Notes: a model not told the origin generated them from the sequence alone. A DNA stretch of 64,000 nucleotides from Bacteroidota bacterium (GCA_018267365.1 JAFDYQ010000006.1:1-64000), one strand, 5' to 3'; shown: positions 15,498 through 25,084, counted from the stretch's first letter. Numbers and translations: made by a program.

Positions 15498-18400
15498 TTA
15501 TTTATCTGCCGGCAGGTCCTGCTCCATGATCACGGAGTCGCTCGGTGTGGTAGTTTCTATTTTAGATTTTTTCAGCTCGTCGTTTTGCAGGGTTTCCAGC
15601 TTAGTCCTGGCTTCACCGATCAGGGTTTGATCTCCTTTATAGTTTTCTATGATACTCTCCAGTGTCGCCTTCGCCTGGAATGAATTGCTCATCGCGCGAT
15701 AGTTGTCAGCTATCAGTATGAAGCCTTTCACTACCCAATAGTCGTAGCTGGCAAAACGGTTTTTGAGCCTGAAGCAGGTATCAAGAGAGGCTTTGTACTC
15801 GCCCTTCTCATACAGTAGCTGTGCCACCATATACTTAGCCTCTGCCGCCTTTTCGCTCACTGTAGCGTTGGACAGCCTGTTGAAGTTGATGTATGCTATA
15901 TCATTTTGCTTCTGCATATAGGCGCACTTGCCCTTGATGTAGAGCGCGTCATTGATATGGTCCTCTTTGCTGGCAGGGTTGCTCAGTATCTTGTCAGCGT
16001 ATTCAGAAGCCTGCTGGTACTTCTCCAGATGATAGGCCGTACTCATCACACCCAGTATCGCGGTGTATGTATTGGCAGTGGAGGTGCTCGCGTCGAATAG
16101 TTTCAGGTATAGATCGTAGGCTTTCTCCGTATCGCCCACCTCGTAGAGTGCTATGCCGGATGCATTGAGCAGCGCATGTTCGTAAAACTTGGAATATTTA
16201 TTGGCTACTATCGCTTCGTAATCTCCCAATGCATTCGGATAAGACTTGCTGCGAAGGAGGCACTCCGCGCGATAGTTGTGCGCTTCATTAAAGAAGATAC
16301 CATTTGGGAAGCGGCTGTAGTAGGTTTGGAACAGAGTGATGGCCTTGACACAATCATTATTGACGTAGGCATTTTCCGCTGCCTCGTAGGTGAGTGAGTC
16401 TTTCTCTGTCTCTGATGAAGCGTAAGCAGCGTACTCATCCGGGCGGCCCAGCTCTACACTCAGGTCTTTGATAGCAGAGATCGCACGCTTAGACTCACTG
16501 CTGGAGGGATAGTTTTTGATCGCGTCTTTGTAGTAGCCCAGCGCTTCGTCTTTACGGTTGCTATTGTACAGTGCGAGAGCAGTCTTCAGATACGCCTTAG
16601 GAGCGAGGGAGCTGTTAGGGAAGCGGGATATTACCTCTTTGTAAGAAGCCAGCGCCGCTTCATTATTCTCCATGTCTGTGTAGGTCTCACCCTTCTCAAA
16701 TATGGCCTGGTCTATATAGACAGATTTAGGATAAGAGGAAATAAGCGTATTGAGAGCAGCTATCTTTTCGCTATTACGGTTTAGCAGGCCTAGTACGATA
16801 GCCTTCTGATAGAGCGCATATTCTACTCCAGCCCAGTTGAATGTAACGATCTTTTCATACTGAGTGAGCGCATTACTATAATCCTTTGTGATAAAGTAGC
16901 ACTCGCCGAGACGCATGGTCAGATCCGGGTTGAGCGCCTGCACACCCTTGCGATCCTTTGTCTCAGATGCTTGCTCCTGAGCAGCACGGAAGTGAATGCG
17001 GGCAGCGCGGAAATCTTTCTTCTTAAAGTAATCGTAGCCTATGTTATACTCAGAGCGAAACTCTGATACATCCAGCTTTTCCTCCATATAGGGCTTCATG
17101 GCGCGATTGAAGAGCTGATAGTTTTCGATCGATTTGTCAAACTCATTCCGGAAGTAATAGCACTCACCGCGCATATACGTGGCCAGGGCAGCAAACTCCT
17201 GCACGGATGGAAACTTCAGCGACTTATCACAAAGCTCAATAGCTTCGTCATACTTCTTGTCATTAAAGACCTCTACCGCGCGATAGTAGGTGACACGCTG
17301 GTAGGCCTCCTTCATGGCAGGTGTCATAGATGGGAGCCCCTCCATGATCTTATAGGCTTTTTCGTAGTTCTTGGTTTTGATCAGGACATTGGCGAGAATC
17401 TCGTTTGACTCATCTACATAGCGTCCGGTCGGATTGTCTTTGAGATAAGTCTCCAGCGCTGTGATCGCATCAGATGTATTGTTCAGCTCAAAGGATAGTT
17501 TGGCGTATTGGAAGAGTGACGTCTGTTTGATGTCGTTGTCAAAGTCCATCGTACTTGCCGACTGAAAGGCGCTACGCGCCTTGTCCTTCTGGCCCAGGTG
17601 CAGGTAGCAGTCAGCGAGGGCATAAGTGGAGTTTTGCCCCATTTTTTCATTGAGCAGGTTGAGCTGCACGAGGTTGGTCACGGCCTTTTCATACTGGCCC
17701 AGATGATACTGGCTGAAGCCCAGCTCGTAGATATCTTCCTTGCGCACTTTCTGATTCTTAGCCACAAACTCCTCTAGTAGCGGGAGGGCGTCTGTATAGT
17801 TATTGAGCTGAAAGTATGACTCACCCAGCAGGTGCTTCATCTCGTCCTGGTACATGATCTCCGTATTGCCGAGGCTCTGCTTGATATAGGCTATCGTACG
17901 CTCATATTCTTTATTGAGGAAGTATATCTGCGAGAGATAATATGGTATCACAGAGGCATACATCTTGGAGTCCTGAATGGCCGTAAAGCTTTTCAGAGCC
18001 TCATTGTAATTCTTCTGATAGAAGCAGATGAAGGCGTAGTAATAGTTTGATGGATAGAAATACTTGCCGTCTTCATCTTTGATCTCGCGGAAGAGGGGCT
18101 TGGCTTCGTCAAATTTCTTTTTGATAAAGTAGCTGTATGCCTGGTCGAATTTGTATTCTGTCAGCTGTACCGGGGTGAGGTCTTCTGTATTGACCTTGGC
18201 AAACCACTCAGAGGCATCAGCGTATTTCTTATTCTGAAAGTAATACTTGCCCAGATAGAAATAGATGAGCCGGCGCTTATCCGTCTCATGATATTTTTTG
18301 TAGTAATCCTGCAGGAGCGTTTCAGCGTCTTTGTCATTCGCCTCGGCAGCGCAGGCAGCTATGTAGAACTCCAGATTTTGCAGTGTAACCTGATGAACAT

Positions 18401-18593
18401 TGTCTGATGCGCGGCGGTTTACCTGGTATATTTCTTCAAACCTCTGGCGGGCAGAGAGGAAGTTTTTCTCATTGAAAAGATCCAGTCCATCCTGATAGGC
18501 TTTCTGCGGATCACTATAGACCATAGTGCGCTGCGCTGATGCTGCGCTGCAGGCCAGTATGATCAGGGATATGGAGAGAAGTATCTGACGCAT
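15498..18593 (-). CDS. Large tetratricopeptide repeat protein
   Basis: An exported 1031-residue protein made almost wholly of TPR-type helical hairpins. The signal peptide is MRQILLSISLIILACSAASAQ. Repeats such as AEWFAKV..., ALKSFTAI, YFLNKEYERTIAYIKQSL, YQKAIVLGLLNRNSEKIAAL and EALGYYKDAIKNYPSSSESK run from about residue 30 to 990, followed by a short charged tail. It is probably a periplasmic or outer-membrane-anchored scaffold for protein assembly. Similar chains serve as outer-membrane assembly or T9SS accessory parts in Bacteroidota, but a specific assignment is not possible. Its partner is the barrel protein 3 bp downstream. Confidence 0.92.
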   Translation of the reverse strand: MRQILLSISLIILACSAASAQRTMVYSDPQKAYQDGLDLFNEKNFLSARQRFEEIYQVNRRASDNVHQVTLQNLEFYIAACAAEANDKDAETLLQDYYKKYHETDKRRLIYFYLGKYYFQNKKYADASEWFAKVNTEDLTPVQLTEYKFDQAYSYFIKKKFDEAKPLFREIKDEDGKYFYPSNYYYAFICFYQKNYNEALKSFTAIQDSKMYASVIPYYLSQIYFLNKEYERTIAYIKQSLGNTEIMYQDEMKHLLGESYFQLNNYTDALPLLEEFVAKNQKVRKEDIYELGFSQYHLGQYEKAVTNLVQLNLLNEKMGQNSTYALADCYLHLGQKDKARSAFQSASTMDFDNDIKQTSLFQYAKLSFELNNTSDAITALETYLKDNPTGRYVDESNEILANVLIKTKNYEKAYKIMEGLPSMTPAMKEAYQRVTYYRAVEVFNDKKYDEAIELCDKSLKFPSVQEFAALATYMRGECYYFRNEFDKSIENYQLFNRAMKPYMEEKLDVSEFRSEYNIGYDYFKKKDFRAARIHFRAAQEQASETKDRKGVQALNPDLTMRLGECYFITKDYSNALTQYEKIVTFNWAGVEYALYQKAIVLGLLNRNSEKIAALNTLISSYPKSVYIDQAIFEKGETYTDMENNEAALASYKEVISRFPNSSLAPKAYLKTALALYNSNRKDEALGYYKDAIKNYPSSSESKRAISAIKDLSVELGRPDEYAAYASSETEKDSLTYEAAENAYVNNDCVKAITLFQTYYSRFPNGIFFNEAHNYRAECLLRSKSYPNALGDYEAIVANKYSKFYEHALLNASGIALYEVGDTEKAYDLYLKLFDASTSTANTYTAILGVMSTAYHLEKYQQASEYADKILSNPASKEDHINDALYIKGKCAYMQKQNDIAYINFNRLSNATVSEKAAEAKYMVAQLLYEKGEYKASLDTCFRLKNRFASYDYWVVKGFILIADNYRAMSNSFQAKATLESIIENYKGDQTLIGEARTKLETLQNDELKKSKIETTTPSDSVIMEQDLPADK

Positions 18594-18789
18594 GGATTAA
18601 TTACACAATGCCAATCGTTTGCACATATCAAACATTAGCAATCTAAGTACCAATTACTCCATACAAATTTAATTTTAAGGATTAAGCGCCAGTCTTATAC
18701 AAAACGTTTTCTATCCACAGCAGGGATAGGCTGTCTATTTTAAAAAACGGGAATCGGTGAATATTAGTATTTGACCGTTCTGACGAAGG

Positions 18790-19314
18790 CTATTTGCTAC
18801 GGGCCTTGAAGGACCAGGTCACCCGGAAGGTAGCCACAACTTCGCCAGCCTTATTACGGCCGGTAGAGGTGCATACATAGGTGCGCCCCTCGCCGGTAGC
18901 TACGCACTCCTCTATCACCTGTAGCATAGGGCCGCCGTCCTCACAGGTGAAGATGGTCAGGCCGGTGGCTTTCTTGACAAACTGGCTTTCCAGATTGGTC
19001 ACGAGCATAGATACAGATGGCTTAGCGTTGTGTGTATGCATCATGGCTATCATCCCGCTGCTCATCTCTGCTGCCATGGCCAGGACTGCAAAGTATGTGG
19101 AGCGGAAGGGGTTCTGATTCATCCAGCGGTAGGGTACGGATATGGAGCAGCGCTCCGGCGTAAAATCTACCACCTTCAGCCCGGCCAGATAGCCCATAGG
19201 CAGGCTCTTGATGAGAAACAGATTAAACATGAGTTTATTCTGTACGAGTGCGCGATACTTCTGAGATTGTTCGACGTTATTGGCGCGGAATGTTTCTACC
19301 AGTGTGGCTGACAT
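18790..19314 (-). CDS. DUF4442 hotdog-fold protein
   Basis: A 174-residue cytosolic protein with a thioesterase-like hotdog fold. The blocks NPFRSTYFAVLAMAAEMSSG and the late TSTGRNKAGEVVATFRVTW fit the DUF4442 family, related to PaaI thioesterases. A catalytic acid is not obvious, so it could hydrolyse acyl-CoA or only bind acyl groups. It lies 17 bp after the second hotdog gene on the same strand, and the two probably form an operon handling acyl thioesters. Confidence 0.85.
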   Translation of the reverse strand: MSATLVETFRANNVEQSQKYRALVQNKLMFNLFLIKSLPMGYLAGLKVVDFTPERCSISVPYRWMNQNPFRSTYFAVLAMAAEMSSGMIAMMHTHNAKPSVSMLVTNLESQFVKKATGLTIFTCEDGGPMLQVIEECVATGEGRTYVCTSTGRNKAGEVVATFRVTWSFKARSK

Positions 19315-19331
19315 GTTCTTGATTTACAGAT

Positions 19332-19778
19332 TTAGGAAATGGGCTGAGGTTCATAGGCAGTGATGCGCTCGCGGGTGTAGTCTGGCACAGGTACGGAGCC
19401 CTTGGCACGGTAGTCATACATGACCAGTACAGATGAGCCGCGGCTCACCAGCACTTTGCGGTCTTCGTATTCGTTTACGATCGCGTATTGTACCTCGATG
19501 CTCTTGGTGCCTAGCTTGGTAGTGCGTACGTAGATGAATGTAGGCTCGAGATATAGCAGCGGGCGGAAATAGTCCACCTGGTTATTAGCCAGAATGATAC
19601 CATCTTTGGTCCAGTCCCACTGACAGGCTTCCTGAAAATAATGGCCACGCGACTCCTCAAAATAGGTGAGGTAAACTGCATTATTCACATGGCCGGCCTC
19701 ATCCAGATCACTCCAGCGCTTTGATACAGGCATACGAAAGCGGAACTGCTTCAGTATATCCTCTACATTTTTTTCCAT
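19332..19778 (-). CDS. Acyl-CoA thioesterase, 4-hydroxybenzoyl-CoA thioesterase type
   Basis: A 148-residue hotdog-fold thioesterase. The start at 19778 gives MEKNVEDILKQF; the frame extends to 19823 but the extra 15 residues look like untranslated leader and would overlap the promoter box. The active-site region is SDLDEAGHVNNAVYLTYFEE, with the Asp and the helix that follows typical of the YbgC/FcbC family. It hydrolyses short or medium acyl-CoA esters in known relatives; the physiological substrate is unknown. A -7-type box lies only 4 bp before the ATG, suggesting a nearly leaderless transcript. Confidence 0.88.
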   Translation of the reverse strand: MEKNVEDILKQFRFRMPVSKRWSDLDEAGHVNNAVYLTYFEESRGHYFQEACQWDWTKDGIILANNQVDYFRPLLYLEPTFIYVRTTKLGTKSIEVQYAIVNEYEDRKVLVSRGSSVLVMYDYRAKGSVPVPDYTRERITAYEPQPIS

Positions 19779-19782
19779 ACTG

Positions 19783-19790
19783 CGAAAGTA
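19783..19790 (-). promoter_or_regulatory. -7 promoter element (TACTTTCG) next to the start codon
   Basis: On the minus strand TACTTTCG ends four bases before the ATG at 19778. A TTTG lies upstream, about 17 bp away. If real, transcription would begin at or just after the ATG, so the mRNA would be leaderless. Confidence 0.4.
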
Positions 19791-19929
19791 GCAGAGTAAT
19801 GAGAATACAAAAGCGAATCTCAATGTAAATCCATCATACGCTGTTTCATCGACTTATGTTTGGTATCTGGTCAAACTACGTTCGGCAAATCAACCTCTGT
19901 TTGAATAGTTTTTTGCAGATTTGAAGCAG

Positions 19930-22461
19930 ATGAGTGACGATAGGATACACGAGTATATAGTAGTAGGTACCGGGCTCTCCGGCGCGCAGGCAGTAGAAAC
20001 ACTACTCGATGCCGGCCGGGAGGTGCTGCTGCTGGATGTAGGCTATCGCAATGAGAGCAAGGTCCAATTTCCCGATGAGGACTTTATCTCAATCCGTCAG
20101 CACCGCACCGATCAGGAGCGCCTCTGGCTCGGTGAGAACTATGAAGGTATCCCCTGGGAGCGCATCAAGACCGGTGCGCAGCTCACTCCCGGCCGCAAGT
20201 ACATGGTGAAGGGGCTGGATCGATGGCTAGGATTGCTGTCGGAGTCATTCTTCCCCTATGAGTCGCTGGCCTACGGCGGCCTTGGCAATGCCTGGGGAGC
20301 AGGCTGCTATATGTTTTCAGAGAAAGAATTTAAGAAGATGGGTATAGACAGGAGCCTATTTCTGAATAGCTATCAGAAGGTAGCTGACAGGGTAGGAGTG
20401 ACCAGGCCCGATCCCGATGGCGAGCCATACTCTCTACAGGGCATCACAGGCTTGCTGCCCGCAGTGAAGCCCGAGCAAAGTATACAGAACGTCTACGATA
20501 AGTATAAAGCTAATAAGGCAAAGTATAATGAGAAAGGCTTCTACGCCTCTACCCCATGCGTAGCGATCACTACTGAGGCACGGGATGACCGCAAGGCATT
20601 TCAGTATGAGGATATGGAGTTCTGGCACGACAATGCGAAGTCGGTGTACCGCCCGTGGATAGCCTTTGAGAGGCTCCTACAGCGACCTGATATCAGTGCC
20701 GTCTGGCGCAAACTTGTGCTGCGCTATGAGGAGAAGGAAGACCATACCGTGGTTTACTGTACAGACGTAGATAGCGGCGGAGAGCATACTTACAAATGTA
20801 AGAAGCTGGTATTGTGTAGTGGGGTACTAGGGACGGCACGCATTGTACTACGCTCTACTAACAAGAACGCACGGCTACCGCTGCTCTGCAACCCCTACGC
20901 CTACGTGCCTATGCTCAACTGGAGCCGACTGGGCAAAGTGCCAGAGCAGCGCAAGAATGGAATGGGGCAACTCGTGCTCTACTATGACAGGCTGAAAGAT
21001 AACTCTGATGTATCGATGGCGGCGCTGTTTACTTTCCGCCAGCTACTGCTGTTTCGATTGGCAAAGGAGACGCCATTGAATTTTGCGGATGCACGGCTAC
21101 TGCAGCAGTATCTCATGCCGGCCTTTGTCATAGCGGGGATCCATCACTCCGAACAGTATGGTGACAGGAAATATTTGGAGCTGCATGCAGATGGGCTTTC
21201 ACCGACAGGTGATAAGCTCTACGCGGAGTATCTGCTATCGGCCGCGGAGGAGCAGGCAGTAAAAGAGAAAGAGAGCGCGTTTTTCAGCGCGCTGCGCGGT
21301 ATGGGATGTATGCCTATCAGCCGGCTCAACCCCGGCAATGGCTCCAGCATTCACTATGCGGGAACGCTGCCATTTTCAGAAGAAGAAAAGGCATTGACCA
21401 CGGCGATAGATGGCAGGCTACATGGTACACGCTCTGTATTTATAGCAGATGCCTCTTCTTTCCGGTTTTTGCCCGCCAAAGGGATTTCTTTTACCTTGAT
21501 GGCAAATGCGGAAAGGGTGGCGACTAATTCACTGACATCTGACCCGGCTACTATCAGCGTAAAGACGCAGGGTACTGCATCGATACAAAATCAAAACAAA
21601 AAACGAATGAAGATAGCCGTCACAGGCGCTACGGGATTTGTGGGAGGAGAGCTGGTCAGGCACCTGACTGCTGCCGGTCACGATGTGATCAAGCTGCAGC
21701 GCCGCACAGCGGGAGCACCTGATGAGCGTTTCTATGACCTGCGCAGCACAGACTCGATACCGGATCTCAAGGGGATAGATGCTGTCGTACATACGGCCTT
21801 CCTGAAATACGATAAGAAAAACCTGCCCGACTCTTCTGATTTTAATATCCGGGGTGCGCTGGCACTGGAGCACGCCTGCCACGCTGCGGGAGCCAAGTTT
21901 GTTTTCCTCTCTACCATGTCGGCTCACAGGGAGGCTATCTCGCACTACGGCAAACATAAGTATGACATCGAGCAGAAGCTGGATAAAACTAAAGACTTGA
22001 TACTAAGGCTCGGACTCGTAGTAGGTCGCAAAGGCCTCTTTGATACGATCAAGACTGCTATCAGCAAGGGTGCCTTCATACCGCTGGTGGGTAGTGGCAG
22101 CCAGCCTATACAGACCATAGCTGTGCAAGATGTATGCCGCATCATAGAGAAGGGAATCACTGAGAATATAACCGGCAGCTATACCGTAGGCACAGCGCGC
22201 GTCTATACGCTGAAAGATCTATACGCTGCCATAGCGGCGAGGCTTGGTAAAAAGCCGACCTTTGTATCTGTGCCATATGGAGTGGTGAGCCTGGCGCTAG
22301 GGACCATAGAGACACTGCGCATACCGTTTAATGTATCTCAGGAAAACCTGCTAGGGCTAAAGCAACTTAAGGCATTTGAGACGAAAGATGACCTGCATAC
22401 ACTCGGTGTTTCTATCATGGATATGGACGAGACACTAGATAAACTATTTGACAAGCGATGA
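19930..22461 (+). CDS. Fusion of GMC-type FAD oxidoreductase and NAD-dependent epimerase
   Basis: One open frame holds two enzymes. Residues about 1-535 are a GMC-type flavoprotein: the FAD-binding YIVVGTGLSGAQAVETLL at the start, YGGLGNAWGAG, KLVLCSGVLGTARIVLRS, and the C-terminal SSIHYAGTLPF and FIADASSFRFLPAKGISFTL segments. Residues from about 560 on are a short-chain NAD(P)-dependent epimerase/reductase with the Rossmann motif VTGATGFVGGELVRHL and a YGKHKYDIE catalytic Tyr-Lys segment. The linker codes for a low-complexity stretch that ends in NQNKKRMKIAVTG, exactly what an A-rich leader plus ATG (21607) would give if the first gene's stop had been lost. Start at 19930, since the TTG at 19921 adds nothing. 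It probably modifies a sugar or lipid-linked glycan with its downstream neighbours. Confidence 0.85.
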   Translation: MSDDRIHEYIVVGTGLSGAQAVETLLDAGREVLLLDVGYRNESKVQFPDEDFISIRQHRTDQERLWLGENYEGIPWERIKTGAQLTPGRKYMVKGLDRWLGLLSESFFPYESLAYGGLGNAWGAGCYMFSEKEFKKMGIDRSLFLNSYQKVADRVGVTRPDPDGEPYSLQGITGLLPAVKPEQSIQNVYDKYKANKAKYNEKGFYASTPCVAITTEARDDRKAFQYEDMEFWHDNAKSVYRPWIAFERLLQRPDISAVWRKLVLRYEEKEDHTVVYCTDVDSGGEHTYKCKKLVLCSGVLGTARIVLRSTNKNARLPLLCNPYAYVPMLNWSRLGKVPEQRKNGMGQLVLYYDRLKDNSDVSMAALFTFRQLLLFRLAKETPLNFADARLLQQYLMPAFVIAGIHHSEQYGDRKYLELHADGLSPTGDKLYAEYLLSAAEEQAVKEKESAFFSALRGMGCMPISRLNPGNGSSIHYAGTLPFSEEEKALTTAIDGRLHGTRSVFIADASSFRFLPAKGISFTLMANAERVATNSLTSDPATISVKTQGTASIQNQNKKRMKIAVTGATGFVGGELVRHLTAAGHDVIKLQRRTAGAPDERFYDLRSTDSIPDLKGIDAVVHTAFLKYDKKNLPDSSDFNIRGALALEHACHAAGAKFVFLSTMSAHREAISHYGKHKYDIEQKLDKTKDLILRLGLVVGRKGLFDTIKTAISKGAFIPLVGSGSQPIQTIAVQDVCRIIEKGITENITGSYTVGTARVYTLKDLYAAIAARLGKKPTFVSVPYGVVSLALGTIETLRIPFNVSQENLLGLKQLKAFETKDDLHTLGVSIMDMDETLDKLFDKR

Positions 22462-23309
22462 GTGACTATCAGATCAGGCAGACAACTACTGATGCTACCG
22501 GCATAGCTACTGCCGCCAGCCTGCTCAGCGAGGTTTTTGGCAAGCCGGAGCTTTTCACTACTGGCTATGTACAGTGGCAGTATGCAGACAATCCGGATGG
22601 TACTATCGTGGGCTTCAATGCCTATGCGGGTGAGGCCCTGGCGGCACACTATGTGACGCAACCCATGGTGTCAGTGATCAATGGCGTTCGTCATCGCGGC
22701 CTGCTCTCTCTCAACACTGCTACACATCCCGGTCATCAGGGCAAAGGGCTGTTTGTTAAGCTAGCAGACCAAACCTATCAACATGCGGCAGATCATGGCT
22801 ATGACTTTGTGATAGGAGTGGCCAATCAGAATAGCGTGCACGGCTTCACAAAGAAGCTGGGTTTTCAGCTGGTGGGTCAGCTCCATGCGCTGCTGGGTAT
22901 GGGCGCACTGCCGTATGCAGATGATCTGAGTGGTTTCTCCTACTACAAAGACTGGAGCCCGGAGGCACTGGCATGGCGGCTGCGCAATCCGGTCAATCAA
23001 TATGGCGTAGCCACTAGTCGATGCGTGACCGTGTCGTCTGCGACTGCCTACCCTATGATCAGCGCTACGCTGGGGCGCTTTGACAAAAAGAAGTACGCGC
23101 TAAACCCTTGTGCCGCTTCATTTTCTATGTTAAATCTCTGGATAGGTGTGGATCGGAACATTACATCCAAAACAAATTTCTATTTTAACATCCCAAACAG
23201 GCTGCGTCCCGCGCCCCTGTATCTCATATTCAAGCCACTGAAGGGCGGCCTCGCTCCGCTTCATTTCGATGATGTATATTTTCAGGCGCTGGACTTTGAT
23301 GCATATTAG
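22458..23309 (+). CDS. GNAT-family N-acetyltransferase
   Basis: A 283-residue acetyl-CoA-dependent acyltransferase. The acetyl-CoA loop is HPGHQGKGLFVKLAD (about 95-110), followed by the usual NxxSxxxxxKLGF helix (NQNSVHGFTKKLGF). The C-terminal ~130 residues are an extra domain not seen in minimal GNATs; similar long GNATs occur in polysaccharide gene clusters and acylate amino-sugars. Its ATG overlaps the stop of the fusion gene (ATGA), so the two are translationally coupled. The acceptor is unknown. Confidence 0.88.
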   Translation: MSDYQIRQTTTDATGIATAASLLSEVFGKPELFTTGYVQWQYADNPDGTIVGFNAYAGEALAAHYVTQPMVSVINGVRHRGLLSLNTATHPGHQGKGLFVKLADQTYQHAADHGYDFVIGVANQNSVHGFTKKLGFQLVGQLHALLGMGALPYADDLSGFSYYKDWSPEALAWRLRNPVNQYGVATSRCVTVSSATAYPMISATLGRFDKKKYALNPCAASFSMLNLWIGVDRNITSKTNFYFNIPNRLRPAPLYLIFKPLKGGLAPLHFDDVYFQALDFDAY

Positions 23310-23344
23310 GACTAGCGCGGCTGCCATCACCTGTGATACAAATT

Positions 23345-24376
23345 ATGCAACAAGAGGAGGGAGGTACATTAGTCTCAGTAGTCATACTCGGCTGGAACGC
23401 TCGGAAATTTCTGGAGAAATTTCTGCCGTCTGTAGTGCAGTATAGTCCTGCCCCCAGATATGAGGTAGTCTATGCTGACAATCTATCTACTGACGACAGC
23501 GTGGCCTACGTGCGTGAAAACTTTCCTACCGTCCGCATCATACAAAATACATCTAACAGAGGATTTGCCGGAGGCTATAATGACTGCCTCAGTCATGTGA
23601 AGTCAAAGTACTACGTGCTGCTCAATCAGGATGTAGAGGTGACAGAGGGCTGGCTGGATCCTATGCTGGCACTGGCAGAGCGCGACGAAAAGATCGCAGC
23701 AGTGCAGCCAAAGCTGCGCGCCTACAAGCAGAAGGAAATGTTTGAATATGCAGGTGCGGCCGGTGGGATGATGGACTGGATGGGTTATGCTTTTTGCAGG
23801 GGACGCATCTTTGATACCATGGAGCCCGACAATGGTCAATACGATGATAGTATTGATATATTCTGGGCCAGCGGGGCATCTATGTTTGTCCGCTCAGATG
23901 CCTACTGGCGCGCCGGTGCGCTGGATGAAGCCTTCTTTGCACATCAGGAGGAGATAGACCTGTGCTGGCGCATGAAGAACCTCGGCTATAGGATCGTCTA
24001 TCAACCCAAGTCTACCGTGTTCCACGTGGGAGGTGGCAGCCTGCCGCAGGGCAATCCGCGCAAGACATTCCTTAATTTCCGCAATAACCTGATGATGCTC
24101 TATAAAAATCTTCCCTTGGGACAGCTCCTGTGGAAGATGCCATTTCGCCTGGTACTGGACTGGGTGGCAGCCTGGTATAGCCTGCTGAAGAATAAAAACA
24201 CGATAGACTTTCGTGCAATATTCAAGGCACATTGGGACTTTACACTGCACCTGGCAGGTATGAGCGTGAAGCGGCATGCTATAAAAGGAAAGCACCCTGA
24301 CCTCCTCTACCCGAAGAGCGTGGTCTGGCAGCACTTTGTGCGAAAGAAGAAGTACTTTTCAGATATAGATAGCTGA
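23345..24376 (+). CDS. Family 2 glycosyltransferase, rhamnosyltransferase-like
   Basis: A 343-residue GT-A-fold glycosyltransferase. VSVVILGWNARKFLEKFL opens the nucleotide-binding half, DNLSTDDS and LLNQDVEVTEGW supply the acidic metal and sugar-nucleotide sites, and the diagnostic HQEEIDLCWRMKNLGYRI plus VFHVGGGS close the catalytic domain. The C-terminal ~80 residues are basic and amphipathic, suited to membrane association. I take the ATG at 23345 because the GTG at 23333 gives no better leader. It lies between the GNAT gene and mtgA (1 bp gap) and probably adds a deoxysugar to a surface glycan. Confidence 0.92.
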   Translation: MQQEEGGTLVSVVILGWNARKFLEKFLPSVVQYSPAPRYEVVYADNLSTDDSVAYVRENFPTVRIIQNTSNRGFAGGYNDCLSHVKSKYYVLLNQDVEVTEGWLDPMLALAERDEKIAAVQPKLRAYKQKEMFEYAGAAGGMMDWMGYAFCRGRIFDTMEPDNGQYDDSIDIFWASGASMFVRSDAYWRAGALDEAFFAHQEEIDLCWRMKNLGYRIVYQPKSTVFHVGGGSLPQGNPRKTFLNFRNNLMMLYKNLPLGQLLWKMPFRLVLDWVAAWYSLLKNKNTIDFRAIFKAHWDFTLHLAGMSVKRHAIKGKHPDLLYPKSVVWQHFVRKKKYFSDIDS

Positions 24377-24377
24377 T

Positions 24378-25079
24378 ATGCTGAAAAAGATCGGCCGCTT
24401 TATCGTTCGCTTCGTCATAGGATTTTTCGTCCTCTCTATTTTGTCTGTTATTGCCTTCCGGTGGGTGCCTATACCTGTCACTCCTCTCATGCTGATACGC
24501 TGCGTACAGCAGGCGGCCAATGGCAAGCCCATTAAACTAAAGAAGACCTGGATGCCGCTGGATAAGATATCTCCTAATCTGCAGCTAGCAGTGGTCTGCT
24601 CTGAGGATCAGAATTTCATCAACCACATGGGCTTTGATGTAAAGGCAATACAGGAGGATATAGAGTACAATAAGACGCACAAAGACAAGCGCGGGGCCTC
24701 TACTATCTCGCAGCAGACGGCCAAGAATGTTTTCCTCTGGCCGGGCAGATCTTTTATCCGCAAAGGATTTGAAGTTTATTTCACGCTGCTGATAGAGACC
24801 TTCTGGAGCAAGCAACGTATCATGGAGGTCTACCTGAATGTGATAGAGATGGGTGACGGCATCTATGGTGCCGAGGCTGCATCTATGGCTTACTACAAGT
24901 GCCATGCGAAGAACCTCTCACCTGCTCAGGCTGCCACTATCACGTCTATCATACCAGGGCCGCTGATCTACAAGCTCAATAGCCAGCCTACCCGCCAGCA
25001 CTGGATACTGATACAGATGGCAAACTTTGGCGGTGTGCTGGACTATAACATGAAGCCGATAGAGACCGGCAAAAAGTAA
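24378..25079 (+). CDS. mtgA: Monofunctional biosynthetic peptidoglycan transglycosylase
   Basis: Inner-membrane glycosyltransferase of family GT51 that polymerises lipid II into glycan strands. One N-terminal membrane helix (about 8-29) anchors it. The catalytic Glu lies in SEDQNFINHMGFD, the second motif is GASTISQQTAKNVFLWPGR, and KQRIMEVYLNVIEMGDGIYG completes the set. There is no transpeptidase domain, and 233 residues is the normal size. It follows the glycosyltransferase gene by one base, joining wall synthesis to the glycan cluster at least in transcription. Confidence 0.96.
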   Translation: MLKKIGRFIVRFVIGFFVLSILSVIAFRWVPIPVTPLMLIRCVQQAANGKPIKLKKTWMPLDKISPNLQLAVVCSEDQNFINHMGFDVKAIQEDIEYNKTHKDKRGASTISQQTAKNVFLWPGRSFIRKGFEVYFTLLIETFWSKQRIMEVYLNVIEMGDGIYGAEAASMAYYKCHAKNLSPAQAATITSIIPGPLIYKLNSQPTRQHWILIQMANFGGVLDYNMKPIETGKK

Positions 25080-25084
25080 GCATA

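Noticed and set aside
18594..18789. tRNA or small RNA gene in the gap between the TPR and DUF4442 genes
   Set aside because: No cloverleaf could be folded by eye and no terminator-like hairpin follows; the A/T-rich stretch looks like plain promoter DNA.
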